Assembly: GCF_009697385.1 (NCBI RefSeq)
Contig: NZ_VUNL01000014.1
Coordinates: forward strand, 1-64,000
DNA from: Wylensekiella montiformis
Lineage (GTDB): Bacteria; Bacillota; Negativicutes; Selenomonadales; Selenomonadaceae
DNA length: 64,000 nt
Reading direction: 5' to 3'
Shown: in pieces, positions 34,197 through 44,300 of the stretch
Numbering within the stretch: position 1 is the stretch's first letter
How the letters are laid out: each line of letters begins with the position of its first letter
Notes under the pieces: model-generated
The model's input: the letters and a program-made list of their open reading frames with translations, nothing else
Databases searched by the model: none
What the model was told of the DNA's origin: nothing
Program-made: the position numbers and the translations under genes

Positions 34197-35504
34197 ATGA
34201 TCGATACAGGCGATACGGCCTGGGTCCTCATCAGTGCGGCCCTCGTATTTATTATGACACCGGGTCTTGCCCTCTTTTACGGCGGCATGGTCCGCAGCAA
34301 GAATGTACTTACGACCATTATGCAGAGTTTCTTCATCGTCGCGATGATTTCTGTGGAGTGGATCCTCATCGGCTATACCATGACATTCGGAACAGATATC
34401 AACGGTTTCATCGGAAGCCTCGATAAGATCGGCCTTACGGGCGTCGGTATGAACGTGCTGGAGAATGGCACGATTCCTGAGCTGGCTTTTGTCGCGTTCC
34501 AGTGCATGTTTGCCGTAATCACTCCGGCACTCATCACGGGCGCTTTCGCCGAGCGGATGAAATTTGCCGCTTTTGCGGTGTTTATCCTGCTTTGGGCGAT
34601 CTTCATTTATAATCCTATGGCCCACTGGGTATGGGGCGGCGGCTTCCTCGCCAATCTCGGCGCACTGGATTTCGCCGGGGGTCTGGTCATCCATATTCTT
34701 TCCGGCGTTTCCGGCCTGACGCTCTGCATTCTGCTTGGGAAACGCACCGGCTATGGTCATACCGCTATGATCCCGCACAATCTTCCCATGACGGTTCTTG
34801 GCGCTTCGCTTCTCTGGTTCGGCTGGTTCGGCTTTAATGCCGGCAGCGCTCTCGGTGCCAACGCCCTTGCCGCCAATGCCTTTGTCACCTCGCAGGCCGC
34901 GGCTGCGTCAGCAACCGTATCCTGGGTTCTCGCTGAATGGAAGATGAACGGCAAGCCGACGATTCTCGGCGCTGCTTCCGGCTGCATCGCCGGTCTTGTC
35001 GCCATCACACCGGCCGCCGGTTTTGTCGCGCCGCTCCCGGCCGTCATCATCGGCCTTGTCGGCGGTGTGGTCTGCTACTTCGCCGTCGCTGTCCTGAAAG
35101 AAAAACTCGGTTATGACGATGCGCTGGACGCTTTCGGTGTCCATGGCATCGGCGGCACCTGGGGCGCAATCGCTACCGGCATTTGGGCGACCACCGACAT
35201 CAATCCGGCCGGCGCCAACGGTCTGTATTACGGCGATACGCATCTTTTCGTCGCACAGCTCATTTCGATCGCCGTCGCTTATGCGCTTGCGATCTGCGGC
35301 ACTTGGGTTCTCTATCAGATCGTCAATGCCTTTCTTAAAGCTCGCGCTGACGAAACCGAAGAACTTACCGGTCTCGATATCGTCGAACACGGTGAGCGCG
35401 GCTATGCCCGTTCAGTCCTGACAGGCAGCCCGATGCTCGGCAGTTTCGAAGATTCCAGCGAAATGCTGGCCAATACGGTCATGGGTATGAGCAGTGGAAA
35501 ATGA
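34197..35504 (+). CDS. amtB: Ammonium transporter
   Basis: 435 residues from the ATG at 34197, with AAAGGA about 10 bases upstream; a TTG at 34188 is too close to that site. About 11 membrane segments. Family segments: DTGDTAWVLISAALVFIMTPG, ALFYGGMVRSKNVL, AFAERMKFAAF, the pore histidines in NPMAHWVWGGG (His about 145) and DDALDAFGVHGIGG (His about 310). Moves ammonium across the inner membrane and is gated by GlnK, encoded 18 bases downstream. Confidence 0.96.
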   Translation: MIDTGDTAWVLISAALVFIMTPGLALFYGGMVRSKNVLTTIMQSFFIVAMISVEWILIGYTMTFGTDINGFIGSLDKIGLTGVGMNVLENGTIPELAFVAFQCMFAVITPALITGAFAERMKFAAFAVFILLWAIFIYNPMAHWVWGGGFLANLGALDFAGGLVIHILSGVSGLTLCILLGKRTGYGHTAMIPHNLPMTVLGASLLWFGWFGFNAGSALGANALAANAFVTSQAAAASATVSWVLAEWKMNGKPTILGAASGCIAGLVAITPAAGFVAPLPAVIIGLVGGVVCYFAVAVLKEKLGYDDALDAFGVHGIGGTWGAIATGIWATTDINPAGANGLYYGDTHLFVAQLISIAVAYALAICGTWVLYQIVNAFLKARADETEELTGLDIVEHGERGYARSVLTGSPMLGSFEDSSEMLANTVMGMSSGK

Positions 35505-35522
35505 GAAAGGTAAGGTGCCATC

Positions 35523-35897
35523 ATGAAAATCACGAAAATCGAGATCATCACCCGGTCCAGCAAGCTGGATGATCTGATGAAAGCGCTCAATGAGATCGGC
35601 GTGCTGGGCATGACGGTTAGTCAGGTATTCGGCTGCGGTCTGCAGAAAGGCCACGAGGAAGTATATCGCGGCAAAAAGTATGACATCAATCTGGTTCCGA
35701 AGATCAAGGTGGAAACCGTCATTTGTGAGGTACCCGTCGAAAAGGTTCTCGATACGGCGCAGAAGGTTCTGCGCACCGGCAATTTCGGCGACGGCAAGAT
35801 TTTCGTAACGGATCTCAGCGACGCCGTGCGCATCCGTACCGGTCAGCATGGCCCGGAGGCGATCATGGATATCCCGGGCGAACACAAAGAAGCCTGA
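35523..35897 (+). CDS. glnK: Nitrogen regulatory protein P-II
   Basis: 124 residues. PII fold with the T-loop GCGLQKGHEEVYRGKKYDIN, which keeps a tyrosine at the usual modification position, then VPKIKVE and the B-loop TGNFGDGKIFV. Binds ATP/ADP and 2-oxoglutarate and plugs AmtB when nitrogen is plentiful. Preceded by GAAAGGTAAGG and linked to amtB as in most bacteria. Confidence 0.95.
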   Translation: MKITKIEIITRSSKLDDLMKALNEIGVLGMTVSQVFGCGLQKGHEEVYRGKKYDINLVPKIKVETVICEVPVEKVLDTAQKVLRTGNFGDGKIFVTDLSDAVRIRTGQHGPEAIMDIPGEHKEA

Positions 35898-35925
35898 CGA
35901 TATAACTCTTTCTTCTTTCTTCAAA

Positions 35926-35984
35926 AGGATACCCCCGGACAGAATCGTAAAAAACAAATGGTTCTGTCCGGGGGTATCTTATTT
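35926..35984 (+). terminator. terminator of amtB-glnK
   Basis: 17-bp stem (GATACCCCCGGACAGAA with TTCTGTCCGGGGGTATC) with a 17-base loop and TTATTTT after it. Confidence 0.8.
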
Positions 35985-36083
35985 TGCCCACAAAAAGAAT
36001 GAAGATGAAAACGGTCTGAAAAAATAGTAAACAAACATGGACTATACCGGTCATCCGTCCTTTTATATCAATAAAAAACAAAC

Positions 36084-36120
36084 TATAATAAGATCGCAAT
36101 AACGATGGATTCGTCCATTG
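36084..36120 (+). promoter_or_regulatory. probable promoter and leader hairpin of ompM paralogue 5
   Basis: TATAAT at 36084-36089 with only a weak AT-rich -35 region. It is followed at about 36104-36118 by an ATGGA-TTCG-TCCAT hairpin in the roughly 120-nt leader. The rest of 35985-36212 shows nothing recognisable. Confidence 0.4.
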
Positions 36121-36212
36121 CAGGAGGACTCGGAACAAAAAAATACATTCGTAAGGGGCGTTTGTTTGTTGCGGGGCTTCGAAATCATTTTATCTTTAGG
36201 GGAGCGTTATTC

Positions 36213-37568
36213 ATGAAAAAATCACTCGTATCCACACTTACCGCCGCCATGGTCATTGGCGCTGCCGGCACGACGTTTGCCGCGGCCAATCCGTTCAGCG
36301 ACGTACCGGCTGACCACTGGGCCTATGATGCCGTAACGCAGTTGGCCGCCGACGGCGTCATCGAAGGCTACGGCAACAGCACGTTCAAAGGAGACCGCAG
36401 CATTACGCGCTATGAGATGGCGCAGATGGTTGCCAAGGCTATGGCAAAGCAGAATGTCGGCGGCACGGACAAGGCGCTCATTGACAAGCTCGCCGCTGAG
36501 TTCGCCGATGAGCTGAACAACCTCGGCGTGCGCGTGGCACAGCTCGAGAAAAACGCCGACAAGGTACAGTGGCACGGCATGCTGCGCTATGACTACGGCA
36601 GCCTCCGCTATGACAAAGCGCCGATCGATCTCTATGTCAACGGCGGCAAGGTAGCACAAAAGGGCGACACCAAGGTCCGCGCCAACAACAATTCCACGAC
36701 GTTCCGTCTGGAACCGATCGCAGAGGTCAACGACCATTGGAAAGTCCGCGCGCGTCTCGATGCTTACGGCGATATGAAAAATGATTCACAGGGCACGCTC
36801 GGCCTCAAGCGTCTCTGGGCTGAGGGCCGCTACGGCAACACGACGTGGAAATTCGGCCGCATGCCGGTCGGCATCGACATGGACATCATGTTCGATACGC
36901 ATTTCTCCGGCGCGCAGGTCGCTTTCGGGAAAAAGAAGGGCCTTATCACGACGATCAATGCCGGTCGCTTCACCCTGAACAGCGGCAATGAATACTTCCT
37001 CTATGCTAAAGATGTGGCAAAGGGAAATGCCGTAAATGATGCAACTGCCAGTTATCAGGCTATTGGTCTCAATGTCAGCGCGGGCAAATGGACCAATACG
37101 GGCGTAGCTTACCATCATCTCGATTCCGATGATTTTGGCTTCCTGCCGGGCTATGGCAAAGCCGCTATTGGTGAAAACGCCCATAAACATGAGATGAATG
37201 TCGTTACGAGCAAGGCCACATATCATTTCAATAAGAACTGGGCGCTCCAGTACAACTATGGCCATAACTTTGCAGCGGAAAACTACAACGATTCCTTCCA
37301 CTATGTCCTCGGCTACAAGGATTTCGAAAACTTCAACACGGAGCATCAGGGCCAGTGGGGCGCCAGCGTTGCTTACCGCTATGTCGGCCAGAACGTCGGC
37401 CCGACGGCTACTTACACCATGGACCCGGGCACGAAGGGCCTCGCGCTCAGCATCATCGGCAATCCGATGAAGCACACCTATACCTGGCTGCAGTATGAAG
37501 TCGGCAAGACGCTGATCGGCAACCACAATTATAAAGAGCTCTTCGGCCGTATGGAGTGGCAGTTCTGA
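36213..37568 (+). CDS. OmpM-type SLH-domain outer membrane porin, paralogue 5
   Basis: 451 residues from the ATG at 36213 (MKKSLVSTLTAAMVIGAAGT), preceded by GGGGAG. Signal peptide, SLH domain (FSDVPADHWAYDAVTQLAAD, SITRYEMAQMV), coiled coil (LNNLGVRVAQLEKNADKV), barrel ending FGRMEWQF. On the opposite strand and about 30 kb from the four-gene cluster, with more diverged codons. A hairpin without a T run (about 37589-37623) separates it from the nucleotidase gene, so read-through is possible. Confidence 0.9.
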   Translation: MKKSLVSTLTAAMVIGAAGTTFAAANPFSDVPADHWAYDAVTQLAADGVIEGYGNSTFKGDRSITRYEMAQMVAKAMAKQNVGGTDKALIDKLAAEFADELNNLGVRVAQLEKNADKVQWHGMLRYDYGSLRYDKAPIDLYVNGGKVAQKGDTKVRANNNSTTFRLEPIAEVNDHWKVRARLDAYGDMKNDSQGTLGLKRLWAEGRYGNTTWKFGRMPVGIDMDIMFDTHFSGAQVAFGKKKGLITTINAGRFTLNSGNEYFLYAKDVAKGNAVNDATASYQAIGLNVSAGKWTNTGVAYHHLDSDDFGFLPGYGKAAIGENAHKHEMNVVTSKATYHFNKNWALQYNYGHNFAAENYNDSFHYVLGYKDFENFNTEHQGQWGASVAYRYVGQNVGPTATYTMDPGTKGLALSIIGNPMKHTYTWLQYEVGKTLIGNHNYKELFGRMEWQF

Positions 37569-37650
37569 TTCTAGCGAAAAGGAAGCCGTTCCCGGGGCTT
37601 TCCCCTGAAGAAAGCCCGGAACGCGTCTTTCGCTGACGGGAGGAAGATAT

Positions 37651-39318
37651 ATGTTTGGAAAACGTTCAAAAAAAATTCTGGCCATCGCCGCGCTGTCTGC
37701 CGCCATTACGTCGGGAACGGCATTCGCCGGGGATCTGACGGTCTATTCGACCTCGGACATTCACGGCAGCGTCATCGGCTGGAATTATTTTACGGCCAAA
37801 GAGGCTGATCTCGGACTGGCAAAGGTCAGCACGATCATCAATGAAGGCCGCAAAAACAAAGGACAGGACGACGATATCCTCGTCATCGACGGCGGCGATA
37901 TCCTGCAGGGTACGCCGCTCGATACCTATATGGTTCAGCATCCGAATGAGTGGAAAGCCGGCCAGCACCCGATGTTTGCCGCGTTCAACAAGATCGGCTA
38001 CGATGCGATCGAGCTCGGCAACCATGAATTCAATTTCGGGCTCGACTATCTGCGCAAGGCAATCGGCAAGAACAAGAACGTCCTCGGCGCCAACGTCATT
38101 GATGATAAGACCGGAAAGACCTGGAACGGCGTCCGGCCGTATCTCATGAAGACGGTCAAGATCGACGGCGAAAAGGTGAAGGTCGGCATCATCGGCACAG
38201 ATACGCCGGCTATCCCGAATTTCGAAGATCCGTCGCATTTTGCCGGCGTCCACTTCACCGATCAGGTTCCGGTCATAAAACAGTGCATCAAAGAGCTCAA
38301 GGCGCAGGGCGCCGACATCATCATCGGCGTGACGCATTCGGGCGTGCCGCGCGGCGACCGCAACTCGGCGGAGAATCAGGTCGTGAGCATCGCCGAGGCC
38401 TGCCCGGAGCTTTCGCTTCTGATCTGCGCGCACAACCATGTCGTCATTGACAACCAGAAAGGCGTAACGGGACCGGACGGAACGGTTTATTCCGACGGCG
38501 TCATCAACGGCGTACCGGTTGTCGAAAGCGGCAAAGACGGCAAATTCGTCGGCGTGAGCAAGCTGACGCTCAAGAAAGCCGACGGCAAATGGACGGTGCA
38601 GAAAGTCTCGACGCAGGCCGTTTCGACGAAAGGCGTCAAGGACGATCCGGCGATCGTCGCTCAGGTAAAGCCATGGCACGAAAAGACGCTGAAACACCTC
38701 CAGACGGTCATCGGTCAGGCGGCCGATGAGTTCTCCGGCGCGGAGTCGAATCATCAGGATTCGGCGATCGTCGATCTCGTCAATGAAGTGCAGCGCCACT
38801 ATGCCGGCACGCAGCTTTCGGCTTCGGCTTCGTTCAACACGAGCCAGAATATCGACAAGGGACCGATCACTCTGCAGGAGATGTCCGGCCTTTATATCTA
38901 CGAGAATTATCTCTACGGCATCGAGATCAACGGCGCTGAGCTGCGCAAGTACATGGAGCATGCGGCCAGCTTCTACGGCACGACGCCGGACTACAACTAC
39001 GACATGATTCAGGGTGTGGACTACACCATCGACATGACGAAGCCGGTCGGCAGCCGCATCACGAAGCTCCAGTATAAGGGCAAGGATGTCAAGGACACGG
39101 ATACGTTCACGATGGCCATCAACGACTACCGCATGAACGGCGGCAGCGGCTATATGGCGGCAATGGGCTACACGAACGGCAAAAAGCCGAAGGTCATCTT
39201 CGACTCCATGCGCAAATACGGCGACGACGGCCAGATGCGCGCCCTCATGATCCGCTATGTGCAGGAGAAAGGGACGATCACGCCGACCTGCGACCATAAC
39301 TGGAATGTAATCAAATAA
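37651..39318 (+). CDS. Exported 5'-nucleotidase/UDP-sugar hydrolase family protein
   Basis: 555 residues. Signal peptide about 1-26 (ending GTAFAG). Two-metal phosphoesterase domain with STSDIHG, DGGDILQG, LGNHEFNFG, GVTHSGVPRG and CAHNHVVI (ligands in about 30-270), then the 5_nucleotid_C substrate domain (about 340-520). Releases phosphate and nucleosides from nucleotides in the periplasm. GGAGGAAG precedes the ATG. Followed by a paralogue, the pair sitting downstream of an OmpM porin. Confidence 0.9.
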   Translation: MFGKRSKKILAIAALSAAITSGTAFAGDLTVYSTSDIHGSVIGWNYFTAKEADLGLAKVSTIINEGRKNKGQDDDILVIDGGDILQGTPLDTYMVQHPNEWKAGQHPMFAAFNKIGYDAIELGNHEFNFGLDYLRKAIGKNKNVLGANVIDDKTGKTWNGVRPYLMKTVKIDGEKVKVGIIGTDTPAIPNFEDPSHFAGVHFTDQVPVIKQCIKELKAQGADIIIGVTHSGVPRGDRNSAENQVVSIAEACPELSLLICAHNHVVIDNQKGVTGPDGTVYSDGVINGVPVVESGKDGKFVGVSKLTLKKADGKWTVQKVSTQAVSTKGVKDDPAIVAQVKPWHEKTLKHLQTVIGQAADEFSGAESNHQDSAIVDLVNEVQRHYAGTQLSASASFNTSQNIDKGPITLQEMSGLYIYENYLYGIEINGAELRKYMEHAASFYGTTPDYNYDMIQGVDYTIDMTKPVGSRITKLQYKGKDVKDTDTFTMAINDYRMNGGSGYMAAMGYTNGKKPKVIFDSMRKYGDDGQMRALMIRYVQEKGTITPTCDHNWNVIK

Positions 39319-39335
39319 TCGCTTTGCTGGAAGCA

Positions 39336-39370
39336 AAAACGGACTTTTCCTTCGGGAAAAGTCTGTTTGC
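39336..39370 (+). terminator. TTCG-tetraloop hairpin between the nucleotidase genes
   Basis: ACGGACTTTTCC-TTCG-GGAAAAGTCTGT followed by TTGC. The T run is short, so partial termination or mRNA 3' protection is likely. Confidence 0.6.
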
Positions 39371-39398
39371 TATTCACACCGTGAAGGGGGCAAAAAAA

Positions 39399-41210
39399 AT
39401 GCGTTGGAACAACATACGAAACCTTCTGCTGGCAGGCTGTGTATCTGCCATGATCACCGGTTCTTTCCCGGGCGCGGTGGCCTGGGCCGCCGCCGGTGAT
39501 ACCGTGACGGTCACGATTCTCGGGACTTCGGATGTCCATGGCCGGTTCATGCCGTGGAACTACGCGACAGACCACGAGGACCGCTCAGGCAGCATGGTAC
39601 AGCTCAGCACCATGATCCGGCAGATTCGCGCGGAAAATCCGAATACGATTCTGGTCGACTGCGGCGATGCCATTCAGGACAACAGCGTCGAGCAGTTCAA
39701 TACCGGCAAGGCGCAGCCGATGGTCGTGGCGATGAACCGCATGGGATACGATGTCTGGAATATGGGCAACCATGAGTTCAACTTCGGTCTGGACGTACTG
39801 CGCCATGTGACGAAACAGTTCCGGGGACAGGTGCTCTGCGGCAACGTCTATTGGGACAGCGGAAAGCGCTTCATGCCGGCGACGGCCGTTGTGAAACGCG
39901 GCGGGATCCGCGTCGGAATCATCGGCATGGACACGCCGATGATCGCCGAGTTTGAAAAGAACTCGGATCACCTGAAAGGCGTCGTCGTCAAAAATCCAAA
40001 GGATGAGACTCGCAAGGCAATCGCGGAGCTGAACGGAAAGGCGGATGTACTCGTAGGCGTCATGCACATGGGCGTGGACAATGAGAATGATATTCCCGAT
40101 ACCGGCGTGACGGACATCGCTGCGGCATGTCCGGAGCTTGCGGCCATCGTAGCCGGTCATATGCACCGCAATGTCAGCGGCAAAACCATTCACGGCGTAC
40201 TCGTTTCCGAGCCGTATAAATACGGTCAGGCGTTGACGCGCATCGACCTGACGTTCCGAAAGGAAAACGGCCGGTTCGTTTTGACGGACAAAAAAGCGCA
40301 GACCCTGCCGGTCGGAAAGGCTTCGTCCGATGCCGGTCTGGAAAAGGAGCTGGCGCCCTTTCATGAAAAAGCGCGTGCCGTGGCCAATGAACAAATCGGC
40401 GAAGTGACCGGTATAAATATGGTGCCGGAAGACACGATGCCGGGCATCAGCGAGGTGCAGGTGGCCGATACGCCGCTCACGAATTTCTTCAATGAAGTCC
40501 AGCTCTATTACAGCGGCGCCGATGTCGTGTCGGTCATCATCAGCCGCGACAACGCCCAGCAGGCAGTCGGGCCGATCCGCCGCAAGGATATTGCGTTCAA
40601 CTATGAATACACGGGCGGCGAGACAACGGTATATGAGGTGACGGGACGCGATCTCAAGGACTACATGGAATGGGCGGCGGCCTATTTCAATCAGAAACAG
40701 CCCGGCGATATCGCGCCGAGCTACAATCCCGCGCGCCGTTCGTCCAAGTACAGCACGAATGACATCTTCGGCGGCGTCACTTACGAAATCGATCTGACGC
40801 AGCCGGCAGGCTCCCGCATCCGGAACCTGCGCCTCAAAAAATCGGGCAGGCTCATCGGCGATGCGGACAAGCTCAAACTGGGCATGAATGCCTATCGCAT
40901 GAACCAGCTCATCGCCAAAGGCGGCGCGCTGGAGGGACGCCATTTCCCGGAGCTCTGGACCTCGCTCAAGGCATTCGGCGAGACGGACGGGACCATCCGC
41001 AACATGGCCATCCGCTACATCCGCGAGGTCAAAAAAGGCAGGATTGACGTCAAACCCGTTCATGACTGGAAAATCACCGGTTTCGACCGCGACTCCGCCG
41101 CTTATAAAAAAGCGGCAGCGCAGCGGAAGGCCGGCACCCTTTCCCTGCATAATTCAAAGGACGGCAAGTACACCAACATTCAGTCGATAAATGAAAGTGA
41201 TCTGAAATAA
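39399..41210 (+). CDS. Exported 5'-nucleotidase family protein, second paralogue
   Basis: 603 residues from the ATG at 39399 (MRWNNIRNLLLAGCV), with GAAGGGGG upstream. Signal peptide ends near AVAWAAAG. Metal-site motifs GTSDVHGRF, VDCGDAIQDN, MGNHEFNFG, VGVMHMGVDNEND and VAGHMHRN, then a 5_nucleotid_C domain. Longer than its neighbour by a C-terminal Lys/Ala-rich tail (about 555-603). The different second-metal segment (CGDAIQ instead of GGDILQ) suggests a different substrate. Confidence 0.88.
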   Translation: MRWNNIRNLLLAGCVSAMITGSFPGAVAWAAAGDTVTVTILGTSDVHGRFMPWNYATDHEDRSGSMVQLSTMIRQIRAENPNTILVDCGDAIQDNSVEQFNTGKAQPMVVAMNRMGYDVWNMGNHEFNFGLDVLRHVTKQFRGQVLCGNVYWDSGKRFMPATAVVKRGGIRVGIIGMDTPMIAEFEKNSDHLKGVVVKNPKDETRKAIAELNGKADVLVGVMHMGVDNENDIPDTGVTDIAAACPELAAIVAGHMHRNVSGKTIHGVLVSEPYKYGQALTRIDLTFRKENGRFVLTDKKAQTLPVGKASSDAGLEKELAPFHEKARAVANEQIGEVTGINMVPEDTMPGISEVQVADTPLTNFFNEVQLYYSGADVVSVIISRDNAQQAVGPIRRKDIAFNYEYTGGETTVYEVTGRDLKDYMEWAAAYFNQKQPGDIAPSYNPARRSSKYSTNDIFGGVTYEIDLTQPAGSRIRNLRLKKSGRLIGDADKLKLGMNAYRMNQLIAKGGALEGRHFPELWTSLKAFGETDGTIRNMAIRYIREVKKGRIDVKPVHDWKITGFDRDSAAYKKAAAQRKAGTLSLHNSKDGKYTNIQSINESDLK

Positions 41211-41216
41211 GAAACA

Positions 41217-41258
41217 GGGGCTGGGACAAAATGAGTTCATTTTGTCCCAGCCCTTTTT
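41217..41258 (+). terminator. terminator of the nucleotidase pair
   Basis: 17-bp perfect stem (GGGCTGGGACAAAATGA, 41218-41234, with 41237-41253), a two-base loop and TTTTT. Confidence 0.92.
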
Positions 41259-41263
41259 CTGAG

Positions 41264-41300
41264 CACAAAAAGCGGCCCGCCTGTCAGACGGACCGCAATT
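41264..41300 (-). terminator. terminator of the RND operon
   Basis: Minus-strand stem GCGGTCCGTCT with AGGCGGGCCGC and a TTTTTGTG tail, about 30 bases after the RND stop. Confidence 0.75.
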
Positions 41301-41328
41301 TCATTCTTTTTCGTATGCGGATACTGGT

Positions 41329-44300
41329 TTACTTTTCCACATGGTAGGCTGCCGCATACATCGTCGGCAGAACCAGCAGGGTCAGAACCGTCGCCACGAA
41401 AAGCCCGCTTGCAATGGCTACGGCCATCGGCCCCCAGAAGGTGCTGGCCATAAGCGGAAGCATGCCCAGAATGGCTGCCGCCGCCGTCAGCATGATCGGC
41501 CGGAAGCGGAGGATGGCCGAATCAATCACGGCATCCCACGGGCTTTCTCCATCGGCCAGATGCTTTTGTATCTGGTCGATGAGGATGACCGAATTGCGGA
41601 TAATCATACCGAACAAGGCAAGAATTCCCAGCTCCGCCACGAACCCCATGGCCGAACCGGTGATAAGCATGCCCCAGGATACGCCGATAAGGCCAAGCGG
41701 CGCGGTCAGCACGGTCAGAAGCATCTGTTTGGCGCTGCCAAGCTGGAACATCAGCAGGGTCATGATGATAAAGACCATAACCGGTACCGGCTTCAGCAGA
41801 TAAGCAACGTTATCCTGACTGTCCTCCAGCGTGCCGGCCGGCTCGATCCGGCAGCCGAACGGCAGGCTGTCCCGCAGTTCTTTCGTCGCCTCATAGGCTT
41901 TCTGCGTGGCATCGTTCGCCGTCCCGCTGTGAATATCCGCCTGCACGGTGACGGTCGGCATAAGGTTGCGGCGCTTGATCAGGCCGTCTTCCGCATCATA
42001 GGAGATCTTGGCCAGCTGTTCCAGCGGCACATAACCAGCCTTTCCGAGGAAAATCGGCAGGTCCTTGATTTGGGACAGATCGCGCCGGTCTGTGCCGGCC
42101 AGCCGCAGATCGATATCGATGGTCCGGTCGCCCGCGTAAAATTGCGCAGCTGACGCCCCCGTAACCTCCGTATAGATCTGCTGGGAAACGGTCTGGCTGC
42201 TGACGCCAAGCGCGCGCAGCTTCGCCTGATCCAGTTCCAGATGCATGACCTTGCTTTTATCGCCCCAGTCTGTGTTGACGTTATAAAGATTCGGGTCCTT
42301 GCTGACGACGCCTTCGACCTGACGGGCCAGGTCCTTGGCCTGATCCGTCGTATACCCCGTCACGCGCAGCATAACGGGATAGTCGGACGGCGGGCCGGTC
42401 TGGATATACTGAATCTTGGCCCGGACGTCCGAAAACTCGTCGCTGAAGGCCTGCTCCAGTTCCTGCGCCAGTTTTTCCCGGGATTTTGTATCTTTCGCCA
42501 CGAGAACGAACTGCGTCGCATTGTCCGCGTCGGCTTTCGGATCGACGGTCAGCACGAAGCGCGGCGCATACCGGCCGACGTAGTACGAATAATTGGCCAG
42601 CAGCTCCTGCCGCTCCTGCAGCCAGTCGGACATGCGGTCGGCCACCTGCTGCGAGGCTTCCATCGAAGCCCCTTCCGGCAGCTTCATTTCCACAAGCACC
42701 TCGGGACGGGTCGACGTCGGGAAAAATTCCTGCTTGATGAACTTCATCATCCCCAGTGAGATCAGAAATACCGCCAGCGTACTCACCAGAACCAGCCGGC
42801 GGTGCGTCAGGAACCAGCCCAGTACCTTGCGGAACCAGACGTAAAAGCGGCTTTGATACGGATCGATTCGCCCGTCCGCATCGCGCTTGACCTCGACACG
42901 GATCAGATGATAGCCGAACAATGGCGCAACCATGACGGAGACGATCCAGGAAAGCAGCAGGGAAATGCTGATGACGGGAAAAAGCGCCTGACAAAATTCA
43001 CTGGCCATGCCCTGAGCAAAGGCGACGGGAATAAAGCCGGAGCAGGTGATGAGCGTACCTGTCAGCATCGGCTTCGCTGTCGCACGGAACGCGTAACAGG
43101 CCGCGTCAAATCGGTTGAGCCCCATTTCCAGCTTGACGCTCATCATCTCCACCGCGATAATCGCGTCATCGACCAGCAGGCCCAGCGCGATAATCAGCGA
43201 GCCGAGCGATACTTTATGCAGATCGATGCCCAGCATATACATCATACAGAACACGCCGCACAGCACGAGCGGAATGCAGCCGGCCACGACCATGCCCGTG
43301 CGCACGCCGAGGGACAGGAAGCTCACCGCCAACACGATAACGATCGCTTCCACCAGCGTCTTGACGAAGTCAAAAATGGAATGATCGACGACCGACGGCT
43401 GATCCGATACCTGATGAATCTCAATGCCCACCGGTACCTCCTGCTGAATATCGGCAATCTGTTTTTTCAGGCTGCGCCCGAGCGCCAGAATGTTGCCGCC
43501 GTCCTCCATCGACACGGCAATGCCGACAGCCGGTTCGCCGTTGAAGAACATCTTCGGTTCAGCCGGCTCCACCGGACGCCGCTCCACTTTGGCAATATCG
43601 CCGAGGCGGAACACCTTGCCATTGGCCGCTATGCTTGTTTCGCGAATCGCGCCGACATCGGCAAAGGTTCCGCTGACGCGCAGATAAACGTTGTCGCTTT
43701 CGGTTTCCACCATGCCGGAGGGCGTCATTTCGTTCTGCGTCTTCAGCGCGCTCGCGATGGACTGCGGATTAAGCCCGAGCTCGGAAAGCTTCGCCCGTTC
43801 GATTTCGACGTAGACTTTTTCCGGCTGCTCGCCGATCAGCTCGACCTTCTGCACGCTCGGCACGTTGAGCAGCATCCGGCGCGTCTTTTCCGCGTACTGG
43901 CGCATTTCCTCATAGCTGTAGCCGTCACCGGTCACAGCATAAACCGAGCCATAAACATCGTCAAACCGATCGTTGTAATACGGTCCGTATACTCCGTCCG
44001 GCAGGTCTTTCCGGATATCTTCACAAAAATTGCGCACATCGCGCCAAGTCGGGCGGATCTGCGCTTTCGGCACCTCATCCTTGAGATTGACGTAGATAAC
44101 GGTCTGGCCTTCCCTCGTCTCGCTCTTGATGTAATCCAGCCCCGGCGTATCCTGCAGTTTCTTTTCCAGCTTGTCTGTGACCTGATTCTGCATCTGTTCC
44201 GCCGTAGCGCCCGGCCAGGCGGCCGATATGACCATCTGGCGTATCGTGAACTGCGGGTCCTCCATGCGTCCGAGCTGGAAATAAGAGAATACGCCGCCGA

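Noticed and set aside
37589-37623. Terminator after ompM paralogue 5
   Set aside because: The stem is good (GTTCC...GGAAC) but no T run follows, so it is mentioned only as a hairpin and not called a terminator.
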